A stretch of 64,000 bases of DNA from QWQI01 sp964608915. Lineage in GTDB: Bacteria > Planctomycetota > Planctomycetia > Isosphaerales > Isosphaeraceae. Location: contig CAZSQA010000001.1 in NCBI GenBank assembly GCA_964608915.1, positions 242,160 through 306,159 on the forward strand, in the 5' to 3' direction. Below the pieces are notes generated by a model. It worked only from the letters and a program-made list of their open reading frames with translations. It was not told the origin of the DNA and did no database searches. Every line of letters begins with the position of its first letter. Position 1 is the first letter of the stretch. Shown here in pieces: positions 36,427 to 45,181 of this stretch. Made by a program: the position numbers and the translations under genes.

Positions 36427-37200
36427 TCACATCGGGCCGCTGATGCCGCCGTCCTTGCGGACGCGCCAGAAGTGAATCATGATCAGCAGGCTCACGGCCA
36501 GCGGAATCGCCACGCAGTGCAGCACGTAGAACCGGTTGAGCGTCATTTCGCCGACCGACCGGCCGGAAAGCAACGCGAACTTGGCGTCCGAAAAGCTCGT
36601 CACCAGCGGCACGCCATTGAGAACCAGAAGACTGGCACCCGGCCCTTCGACACCCACGCCGGGAGTCGCCCGGGCCATGTTCGAACCGACGGTGATCGCC
36701 CAGATCGCAAGCTGATCCCACGGCAGAAGATAGCCCGTGAACGAAAGCAGCAGCGTCAGCACCAGCAGCAGCGTGCCCACGACCCAGTTGAATTCCCGCG
36801 GCGGCTTGTAACTGCCTGTCAGGAACACCCGGTACATGTGCAGCCAGACCGCGATCACCATCGCGTGGGCACCCCAGCGGTGCAGTTCACGCAGAATGCC
36901 GAGCGTGGTCACGTCCCGCAGGTTGAGAATATCGTTGTAGGCGTGTTCGAGCGTGGGCCGGTAGTAGAACATCAGCAGAACGCCCGTCACGACTTCCACC
37001 AGGAACAGGAAGAAAGTCGTGCCGCCCATGCACCAGGTGTAGCTCAGGGCGATGCCCTGGCGACGCACGCTGACAGGGTGCAGGTGCAGAAAGAAGTTGG
37101 TCAGCATGACCACCACCCGGTTCCGCCGGTCGGTCGGCATCGGGTGGCGGAAGACGCTTTTCCAGATCTGGTTGTCCGTGATCTTGTCGGCGATGGACAT
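36427..37200 (-). CDS. Cytochrome b6-type subunit
   Basis: A 257-residue cytochrome b N-terminal domain. The four heme-ligand histidines are H107, H121, H228 and H243; the 14 residues between the last pair follow the cytochrome b6 spacing. C57 in YTWCMGGTTFF aligns with Cys35 of plant/cyanobacterial cytochrome b6, which binds the extra covalent heme c-n (c-i). FTGYLLPWDQLAIWA and the ending GISGPM are also b6-like. It lies 111 bases from the C-terminal cytochrome b gene and 116 from the Rieske gene. Confidence 0.93.
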   Translation of the reverse strand: MSIADKITDNQIWKSVFRHPMPTDRRNRVVVMLTNFFLHLHPVSVRRQGIALSYTWCMGGTTFFLFLVEVVTGVLLMFYYRPTLEHAYNDILNLRDVTTLGILRELHRWGAHAMVIAVWLHMYRVFLTGSYKPPREFNWVVGTLLLVLTLLLSFTGYLLPWDQLAIWAITVGSNMARATPGVGVEGPGASLLVLNGVPLVTSFSDAKFALLSGRSVGEMTLNRFYVLHCVAIPLAVSLLIMIHFWRVRKDGGISGPM

Positions 37201-37316
37201 GGCTGTGTTTCGGAGAGTCCTTTACGGCGGCGGATTCGGATTCGTGAAAGACAGGCGGCCAGGCCGGGGCGAATTCGGCCCCCGAACGACGGGGGCCCGG
37301 CGTGCCGGAGCGTGAA

Positions 37317-38441
37317 TCAGACGGGGATGAAGCTGTCCGGATCGGTCCACTGGCCCAGCTCTTCCTGATACTTCTGGGCTTTGTCCACGACGATCTGGCC
37401 GTCGTCGCCCACGGAGAGCTTGAAGCGTTCGAGCGGCCGGGGCGCGGGGCCTTCGAAGTTCACGCCGGAAACGTAGAAGCCCGATCCGTGACAAGGGCAT
37501 TTGAATTTCTGCTCGCCAGCCAGCCAGTTCGGCGGACACCCCAGGTGGGTGCAGACCGTCGAGAGGGCGTAGAGCATGTCCTGACCGTTGTACACGGAGC
37601 GGACGATCCAGAAACCCCATTCGGCTTTCCAGCGTTCGTTCACTTCGCCCGGTTCGAACTGGCTTACGGGCCCGACCTTGATCGTGCTGGGCGGTTCGGC
37701 CAGAACGTTCGGGAAGAAAAACCGGCCGAGCATCGCGGAGAACGCGACGAGAGCCGCGGTGAAAGTCGTCCAGGCCAGAATCACCCAGGCGACCGTGGGA
37801 ATCGTGCCGATCATGAACCGGCGACGCGTTCCCTGCAAAGCCGCCATGGCCGCGTTCTTGTTCGGCCGGGGCGGCAGAGAGAGAGCCTCTTTCTTCGCCG
37901 CCGGGGCGGCCGCTTTGGCGGCCGCAGGCTTCGCGGCCGGCTTGGCCGCAGTCTGACGCAAGGCCTCGGCCAGATCTTTCGGATCCTTCATTTCGGCCAG
38001 GGGCGGCAGTTCTCGAGCCGCCGCCGCAGGCTTCGCGGCAGCCGGTGCGGCGCCAGCGGCAGGTGCGGATGCGGCCGGTGCGGCACCCGCGGTGGCCTTG
38101 GCAGCGGCGAGTTTTTCCTTGAGCGTGAGCGGTCGACCCAGATCGGCGGGCGTCGGAACCTTCACCGCAGGCGCGGCCTTCGCGGCGGCCGGTGCGGCAG
38201 GCGGTGCAGACGCTGAAGCGGCAGGTGCCGCAGGTGCCGCGGCAGTCGTCGCCTTGGCCGCGGCCAGCTTTTCTTTCAGGGTCAGCGGCCGACCGGTCGG
38301 AATCGGAGCGGCCGGCTGGGCGGGGGCCGCGGGCTTCGGTGCAGCCGCCTGTGCGGGTGCCGGTTCGCCAGCGGGTGACGATGCCGCCTGAGCTGCCCGT
38401 GCTTGAGCCAGTATGTCTTTTACGCTTGGTCGATCAGCCAT
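37317..38441 (-). CDS. Rieske iron-sulfur protein with long repetitive N-terminus
   Basis: A 374-residue protein from the ATG at 38441; the frame is open a further 202 codons but the start MADRPSVKDIL is natural. Residues 1-190 are Ala/Pro/Lys-rich with repeated short helices: SVKDILAQARAAQ, then two copies of GRPLTLKEKLAAAKAT. One membrane segment follows (about 215-235, TIPTVAWVILAWTTFTAALVAF). The Rieske 2Fe-2S site is C297/H299 (CTHLGC) and C315/H318 (CPCHGS), with C302 and C317 as the disulfide pair. First gene of the complex III operon. Confidence 0.93.
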   Translation of the reverse strand: MADRPSVKDILAQARAAQAASSPAGEPAPAQAAAPKPAAPAQPAAPIPTGRPLTLKEKLAAAKATTAAAPAAPAASASAPPAAPAAAKAAPAVKVPTPADLGRPLTLKEKLAAAKATAGAAPAASAPAAGAAPAAAKPAAAARELPPLAEMKDPKDLAEALRQTAAKPAAKPAAAKAAAPAAKKEALSLPPRPNKNAAMAALQGTRRRFMIGTIPTVAWVILAWTTFTAALVAFSAMLGRFFFPNVLAEPPSTIKVGPVSQFEPGEVNERWKAEWGFWIVRSVYNGQDMLYALSTVCTHLGCPPNWLAGEQKFKCPCHGSGFYVSGVNFEGPAPRPLERFKLSVGDDGQIVVDKAQKYQEELGQWTDPDSFIPV

Positions 38442-38699
38442 GGAGAAATGGTTCCAGTTCGGACCCGGACTCGGATCGCCTGACCTTCGAAACCTCGATG
38501 TGCCGCGATGACCGAAACTTGAGCAAATCCGGTGCCGGGCGCTTGGCCCTGGCGGCACGCGAATCGCAAGCTGAACGCCTGGCGAAACTTCCAGAGCTTC
38601 GGCCAAGCTCGGCCATTCCGGGCGGACGGAATTCCGCGAAATCGTATTCCGAAGTCCCGGAATCCGCGAATCAGCGGCTTCGGTCGTCTTGAGTTTCGT

Positions 38700-38728
38700 A
38701 TCGTATCGGCTGCCGACGGCACTGTCCA
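38700..38728 (-). promoter_or_regulatory. Candidate sigma-70 promoter for the complex III operon
   Basis: On the minus strand TGGACA (38728-38723), a 17-base spacer, and TACGAT (38705-38700). It matches 5 of 6 and 4 of 6 consensus bases. It lies about 260 bases upstream of the Rieske start and just after the terminator at 38761-38794. Confidence 0.4.
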
Positions 38729-38760
38729 GAGCCCGACCCGACGGAAAAATCGGTTTCGTG

Positions 38761-38794
38761 AAAAAAAACACGAGTCGGGCATTCGACTCGTGTT
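38761..38794 (-). terminator. Rho-independent terminator
   Basis: AACACGAGTCG and CGACTCGTGTT form a perfect 11-bp stem with a 6-base loop, and read on the minus strand they are followed by eight T. It closes the transcript of the membrane protein gene (38801-39226) and separates it from the complex III operon. Confidence 0.9.
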
Positions 38795-38800
38795 CGTAGG

Positions 38801-39226
38801 TCAGTTTTTCGAGCTGAGATCGTCCCAGTGACTTTCCTGCCGATACCGGTCCGTATCTTCCAGATGCAGATAATGCAGCACCCGATGTGCCACGGGGGCC
38901 AGCATGATCCCGGCGACGCCCAGAAACACAATGCCCGAAAAAAGGGCGTAAAACGCCGCGAACAGCTTTGCCTCGCGTGACTGAAGCAGGTCGACGGGCC
39001 CCATTCCGCCCAGGATCATCGATGCGTTCAGCAGCGAATCGACCCAACCCAGCCCGCCCAGGTAATGATAGCCCGCCACCCCGATCGCCAGCGACACGCT
39101 TACCACGACAAGCGCCATGCCTGCATGCGAGATCATGCGAATCGTGAATTCGCGCGGGGGCAGGATCGGATCGCTCCGATGCTCATAGAACCGAGGTTGC
39201 GGCCGTTGTTGGTGATGCCGAGCCAA
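38801..39226 (-). CDS. Small membrane protein, ion-channel-like
   Basis: A 141-residue protein with a charged N-terminus and two or three hydrophobic segments (MALVVVSVSLAIGVAGYHYLG and LFAAFYALFSGIVFLGVAGIMLA). A hydrophobic pore-like segment between them (LNASMILGGMGPVDLL) resembles the two-helix layout of simple ion channels; the function is inferred only from that. The C-terminus is polar (HLEDTDRYRQESHWDDLSSKN). It ends in the terminator at 38761-38794. No close family recognised. Confidence 0.7.
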   Translation of the reverse strand: MARHHQQRPQPRFYEHRSDPILPPREFTIRMISHAGMALVVVSVSLAIGVAGYHYLGGLGWVDSLLNASMILGGMGPVDLLQSREAKLFAAFYALFSGIVFLGVAGIMLAPVAHRVLHYLHLEDTDRYRQESHWDDLSSKN

Positions 39227-39232
39227 GTGCTT

Positions 39233-40717
<1,485 letters not shown>

Positions 40718-40737
40718 GGTCCCAACTCCTTCCGGCA

Positions 40738-43236
40738 TCAGTCGATATGCATGAATTCGTTCGTGTTCAGAAGCAGCACGGCGTATTGTGTCCACGCCTT
40801 TTCCGGCGTCAGCCCGTCCTTTTCGATGAGCTTGCGGACGAACGCGACGTCTTCCTCGATTTCGTCTTTCGAAGGCTCGCGGCCCGTGCTCAGGCGGATA
40901 CCCCGGCGCACGCGGGCGGAATCGTCGGCAGGTGCCTCTTTCGCCAGCCGGCGGGCGAAGGCCTGGGCGACCTCCTGAGTGAACTGGCCGTTGAAGTGGC
41001 CCAGGGCCTGAGTCGGCACGGTCGTCACATAGCGTGCCGGGCAGCTCGTGTCGGTATCGGCCTGGTCGTACATGTTCAGAATCGGCAGCCGGAGCGACCG
41101 TTTGACGTGCACATAGATCGAACGCCGGTTCGAGTCCTCGGGCTTCGAGGTCGGCCAGCCTTGTCCTGGAACTGATTGCCCGGCAAGGACTTCCGCCGGG
41201 ATTTTCGGATAGATGCTGTCGCCGTAAAGGCGGCGGTCGAGCAGCCCCGCGACGTCGAGCATGCTGTCACGGACTTCTTCAGCCGAGAGCCGACGCATCG
41301 GGAACCGCCAGAGTAGCTGGTTCGCCGGGTCGATCTCCATGGCTTTCGCATTGGCCGAGCCTGACATGCGATAGGTCGAAGTCAGGCAGATCAGCTTGTG
41401 CAGCCGCTTCATTTTCCAGCCGCCGGCGACGAAGTCGTTGGCCAGCCAGTCGAGCAGTTCAGGGTGGGTCGGGCGTTCGCCGTATTGGCCGAAGTCGTTG
41501 GGGGTGCTGACGATACCTCGACCGAAGTGGTGCTGCCAAATGCGGTTCACGAACACGCGGGCCGTAAGCGGATTGTCGGGCCGGGAGATCCAGTCCGCCA
41601 GGACCGAACGACGGCCGGCTTTCTTCGCGCCCTTGGAGGGTTCAGGGATGACTGGCTCAGAGGTGTCCAGAACGCCTGGGAAGCCCGGCCGCACTTCATC
41701 CGTCGGCGAATGCGGGTTGCCTCGCGCCAGAATGCGCGTCGGTTCGGGCCGCACGAAGACGTTGTTGACCGAGAGAGCGAGGTCTCGGCGCGGGTCGGGC
41801 TGCTTTTCCAGCTTCGTCCGTTCGTCGCGCAGCTTTTCGTAACCCGCCCAGGTTTCGGGCGGCAGAAAGCCCTTGATCTTCGCCACGACTTGCGGCCGGT
41901 CGAGGCCTTCCGACGCCCGCTGTTCTTCAGCCGGCATTTTGCGGATCGCCTCGTCCTCAATCTTCTCCATTTTCGCCTTCAGTTCGGCGATTTTCGCCTG
42001 ACGGGCCGCGTATTCGGCTTCGTACCGGGCTTTTTCCTCAGGGGAGGAGATATCGGCCAAACTGTTCGAGGAACGCACGTTACGGTCGTTCGAAAGCCTC
42101 GGAACGTCGGCGAAGAAGGCAAGGAAACGGTAATAGTCGCGCTGCGGCACAGGGTCGATCTTGTGGTCGTGGCAGCGGGCGCAGTTCATGGTCATGCCCA
42201 GAAAGGTCTGGGCGGTGGTTGCGACGACGTCGTCCAACTCGTCGAAACGGGCCTGCAGCGGGTCGGCGGGTTCGTCGTCCCAAAGCCCCAGCCGGTAATA
42301 ACCTGCGGCAATGACGGCGTCGGCGTTCCAGGCGTTCTCGGCGAGTTCGTCGCCCGCGATCTGCTCACGGACGAACCGGTCGAAGGGTTTGTCGTCGTTG
42401 AAGCTGCGGATGACGTAATCGCGATAACGCCATGCGTAAGGCTTCGGCCCATCCCGTTCGTATCCGTTGGTTTCGGCGTAACGGACGACGTCCAGCCAGT
42501 GGCGGGCCCATCTTTCGCCGTATTGCGGGCTGGCCAGATACTTGTCGATGAGCTTTTCGTAGGCTGAAGGATCTGCGGAACTTACGAACGTATCGACTTC
42601 CTCGGGCGTGGGGGGCAGACCGGTCAGGTCAAAGGCGAGGCGCCGGATGAGCGTCCGTTTGTCGGCCTGAATCGCGGGTGTCAGCCCTTTTTCTTCGAGG
42701 CCGGCAAGGATGAATGCATCGACCGGGTTCGTCACCCATTCCGGTTTTTTGACATGCGGCGGAACGACTTGCGCCCTGGGCACATAGGCCCAGTAGGCCC
42801 GGTCTTCTTCGGTGATCTTCCCGACGGTGACATTGGCCAGGTCAAGCCCATCGGGCCAGGGCGCTCCGGCCTTGACCCAGGCTTCGAGAATTCGGATCTC
42901 TTTGTCCGGCAGTTTGCCGGAGGGCGGCATTTCCAGTCCGTCGTAATGTACGGCCTGCAGAAGTACTGACCCCGCAAGATCTTCGGTGTCGATGGCCGGA
43001 CCGCTGTCGCCGCCTTCGAGGATCGCCGCGCGGGTCGTCAGCTTCAGGCCGCCCTTGTGTTTTTCGCCCAGGCCGTGACATTTCAGGCACTTGGCCTTGA
43101 GGATCGGGAGGACATTCGAGCGGAAGTTCCGGATCGCGTCTTCACCCGGGCCATCGGCGGCTGAAGATACGGATATCCCCTGAGCCAAAAGTGCTGGAAA
43201 GATTGCCAGGAAAATACGAACCGCAGTTGTGTTCAT
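40738..43236 (-). CDS. PSCyt1-DUF1549-DUF1553 planctomycete protein
   Basis: An 832-residue secreted protein (signal peptide ending VSSAADG). The N-terminal planctomycete cytochrome c domain (PSCyt1) has the heme site CLKCH at residues 50-54. The DUF1549 (PSCyt2) domain lies at about residues 160-370 (NPVDAFILAGLEEKGLTP, LTGLPPTPEEVD). The DUF1553 (PSD1) domain lies at about 555-810 (LADWISRPDNPLTARVFVNRIW, RLHKLICLTSTYRMS). The family is usually paired with a DUF1501 protein, as here, and is proposed to act on extracellular polysaccharide or sulfated substrates. The stop TGA overlaps the next gene's in-frame ATG. Confidence 0.92.
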   Translation of the reverse strand: MNTTAVRIFLAIFPALLAQGISVSSAADGPGEDAIRNFRSNVLPILKAKCLKCHGLGEKHKGGLKLTTRAAILEGGDSGPAIDTEDLAGSVLLQAVHYDGLEMPPSGKLPDKEIRILEAWVKAGAPWPDGLDLANVTVGKITEEDRAYWAYVPRAQVVPPHVKKPEWVTNPVDAFILAGLEEKGLTPAIQADKRTLIRRLAFDLTGLPPTPEEVDTFVSSADPSAYEKLIDKYLASPQYGERWARHWLDVVRYAETNGYERDGPKPYAWRYRDYVIRSFNDDKPFDRFVREQIAGDELAENAWNADAVIAAGYYRLGLWDDEPADPLQARFDELDDVVATTAQTFLGMTMNCARCHDHKIDPVPQRDYYRFLAFFADVPRLSNDRNVRSSNSLADISSPEEKARYEAEYAARQAKIAELKAKMEKIEDEAIRKMPAEEQRASEGLDRPQVVAKIKGFLPPETWAGYEKLRDERTKLEKQPDPRRDLALSVNNVFVRPEPTRILARGNPHSPTDEVRPGFPGVLDTSEPVIPEPSKGAKKAGRRSVLADWISRPDNPLTARVFVNRIWQHHFGRGIVSTPNDFGQYGERPTHPELLDWLANDFVAGGWKMKRLHKLICLTSTYRMSGSANAKAMEIDPANQLLWRFPMRRLSAEEVRDSMLDVAGLLDRRLYGDSIYPKIPAEVLAGQSVPGQGWPTSKPEDSNRRSIYVHVKRSLRLPILNMYDQADTDTSCPARYVTTVPTQALGHFNGQFTQEVAQAFARRLAKEAPADDSARVRRGIRLSTGREPSKDEIEEDVAFVRKLIEKDGLTPEKAWTQYAVLLLNTNEFMHID

Positions 43237-43686
43237 GCGATGGACCGGCAGGAAAGCGATGCGGAAACTGGCGGGGAATGGACATTCGACAGTTCATTCT
43301 GACACCCTGTTCGTATTCGGGCAAGGGGCAGGAGTTCGAGAGCGAACTTCATCGCCGTCGATCCCGGCTCATTCCGGTCATCCAGAGGCAGCGAACGAAT
43401 CGATGAGGCGAAGGGGCCAGTGCGGGATAGCTTCGAAAGACATCTGGCGGGTGTGGCGGCGATCGGTCGCGTTCCGGCGCATCGACTTCGATACTCAAGC
43501 AGAATAGCAGGTTGCGAAAAATCGTCAGCAATGTCGTGACGACGCGAAAAATCCGAAAGATCGATTTATTTTGTTGATGTTGAGCCACTTCTCTGTTCTT
43601 TTGCCCATGCTTTCGAACCTGTCGTAGATAGCGACTTAGGCAAAAGTGCAACGAGTTCTTGCAGCTCGAGAAAAAAGGAGCCAGCG
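43237..43686. other. Divergent intergenic region
   Basis: About 450 bases between the leftward PSD1 gene and the rightward LEPR-XLL-like gene. It holds the upstream sequence of both genes. Open frames here are shadows without domains, and I see no convincing -10/-35 pair or hairpin. Confidence 0.4.
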
Positions 43687-44331
43687 ATGAAAGGCAGCGC
43701 ATACGATTCGTTCCGGCGGACGTTTCGCCCTTCCGTGGGGAATCTCGAAGAGCGAAATCTGATGAGCGTCGCCGGGGTGACGCAGAGGATTCGTCCTCCC
43801 GCTCAGTTGGGCGCTATGGTCAAGGCGTCTTCGAACGGACATAAGACGCCCGTTGTCATGCCGTTACGAGTTCTTGAAGGCACCTGGGCGAACCAGACCT
43901 GGGTGACGAAGGTTTTTGCGGACATGTATCCCTCGGTGCCAGCCGTATCGCAGTCGGTCGATACGAATCGGCTTGTCGGCAATTCGATCGTTTCGACGGA
44001 CAGTGTCGGTGAATTCACGGCGGACTGGAGCATCACGGCAGGGCGCAGGGGGCTGATGCTGCGTGTGCAAGCCTCCGGAATACCGGTCACGATCGAGATG
44101 CCGGGCAGGAGGATCGGCCCCGCCACCTGGGTTTTCAAAACCTCGACATCCGAAGGGGATACCGAGTCGTCGACCGGAAGAATGAGGTCCGTCATCACCG
44201 TCCCGAACAGAAATACCTACAGTTTTTCGAATTTCTCGGTATCTGGCGGCATGGAGCAGTTGCTCTATGTGTCGGTTCATACACGTGTTCCTGCAAACTT
44301 CGTAACTCGGTTCGTGTCTCCTGAGGGTTGA
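43687..44331 (+). CDS. LEPR-XLL-like secreted hypothetical protein
   Basis: A 214-residue protein. The N-terminus PSVGNLEERNLMSVAG matches the planctomycete LEPR-XLL type motif (LExRxLxS), a signature thought to direct surface or extracellular location. The rest is Ser/Thr/Val-rich, beta-sheet-like (STDSVGEFTADWSITAGRRG, SFSNFSVSGGMEQLLYVSV), with no catalytic motif. AGGAG lies seven bases before the ATG. A similar motif starts the protein at 63236. Confidence 0.75.
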   Translation: MKGSAYDSFRRTFRPSVGNLEERNLMSVAGVTQRIRPPAQLGAMVKASSNGHKTPVVMPLRVLEGTWANQTWVTKVFADMYPSVPAVSQSVDTNRLVGNSIVSTDSVGEFTADWSITAGRRGLMLRVQASGIPVTIEMPGRRIGPATWVFKTSTSEGDTESSTGRMRSVITVPNRNTYSFSNFSVSGGMEQLLYVSVHTRVPANFVTRFVSPEG

Positions 44332-44351
44332 TGCGAGCATGTGGACCTTTC

Positions 44352-44389
44352 GCCCCGCGTGCAGGGCCAGGCGGCTTCCCACGCGGGGC
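44352..44389. terminator. GC-rich hairpin between convergent genes
   Basis: GCCCCGCGTG pairs perfectly with CACGCGGGGC around an 18-base loop. It lies 20 bases past the LEPR-XLL-like gene and before the convergent VOC gene, so it may serve both. No T-run is present. Confidence 0.5.
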
Positions 44390-44470
44390 ATGGCGCTTCG
44401 ACTTCCGCCGTCTGGACGCTCCTGCTTCGGCTGCCTGGCCAGGTTCCGCAGATGTCGGACCTGATCGAAG

Positions 44471-44857
44471 TCAATTCGGGCTTGCGTTTTCGGGTTCCGT
44501 GAGCTTATCCCACGCGATGAACCAGACGCCTATGCCGTCCGGGTCGCGCAGGCGGATGACACGCGCTCCCCAACTAACGGGCTCTGGCGCGGGCAAATTC
44601 AGTTCGGCTGCCAGTCGATCGATGGCCGTGGTTTCGATGACGACGGAAAGGCGGTCGTCGGCGATGTCGGAGATGTTCAGGGGGCGTTTCTGAGCATCGG
44701 CGTCGATCAATTCGAGGCGTGCCGAGCCGCCCAGGTCGAAGAATGCTCCACGTGCACCGGGGCGATCGAAGCGGTCGAGGATGGGCAGACGAAGCCTTCT
44801 GGCGTAGAACTCGAGCATGAGATCGAACCGGCGAGTGGCGATCGCGAAAAAGCTCAT
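44471..44857 (-). CDS. VOC (glyoxalase/dioxygenase fold) family protein
   Basis: A 128-residue single-domain protein of the vicinal-oxygen-chelate fold: SFFAIATRRFDLMLEFYARRL at the start, the core GARGAFFDLGGSARLELID, and VIRLRDPDGIGVWFIAW at the end. The fold spans glyoxalase I, dioxygenases and antibiotic-resistance proteins; metal ligands do not stand out and the reaction is unknown. The gene lies downstream of a tRNA-Val on the same strand. Confidence 0.85.
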   Translation of the reverse strand: MSFFAIATRRFDLMLEFYARRLRLPILDRFDRPGARGAFFDLGGSARLELIDADAQKRPLNISDIADDRLSVVIETTAIDRLAAELNLPAPEPVSWGARVIRLRDPDGIGVWFIAWDKLTEPENASPN

Positions 44858-44919
44858 CTTTTTGTGCCGCGTGGATTTCGGTACGAGAATGCGGAACGGC
44901 CGGGGCAGCTTCAGGCACG

Positions 44920-44947
44920 AAAAAACCCTGACCGATGAGTCAGGGTT
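44920..44947 (-). terminator. Rho-independent terminator after tRNA-Val(GAC)
   Basis: On the minus strand AACCCTGAC and GTCAGGGTT form a 9-bp stem with a 6-base loop, followed by TTTTTT. It lies 20 bases downstream of the tRNA. Confidence 0.85.
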
Positions 44948-44967
44948 CGTTTCGATCGTCGTGAGAA

Positions 44968-45041
44968 TGGGCGATAAAGGACTCGAACCTTTGACCCCCA
45001 GCGTGTCGAGCTGGTGCTCTAGCCAACTGAGCTAATCGCCC
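44968..45041 (-). tRNA. tRNA-Val (anticodon GAC) with unusual C33
   Basis: A 74-nt cloverleaf on the minus strand: acceptor GGGCGAT/ATCGCCC, D-arm GCTC...GAGC, anticodon stem CCAGC/GCTGG, T-arm AAAGG TTCGAGT CCTTT, discriminator A, no encoded CCA. The anticodon loop is TCGACAC, so the anticodon is GAC (Val), but the base before it, position 33, is C where nearly all tRNAs have U. Confidence 0.9.
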
Positions 45042-45052
45042 GCGACAAGGGA

Positions 45053-45081
45053 AATTTACTCGATCCTCGACGAAAAAGCAA
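45053..45081 (-). promoter_or_regulatory. Candidate promoter of tRNA-Val(GAC)
   Basis: Minus strand TTGCTT (45081-45076), 17-base spacer, TAAATT (45058-45053), 11 bases before the tRNA 5' end. Moderate match to consensus (3 and 4 of 6). Confidence 0.45.
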
Positions 45082-45181
45082 GCCACTCGGTCCGGACGTG
45101 ACCGAATTGTCCGGCACCGGCTGGATTTCGGTCCGAACTTCGCGACAATGGAATCGGTGATCCCGATCGATAAGTCTGCTT

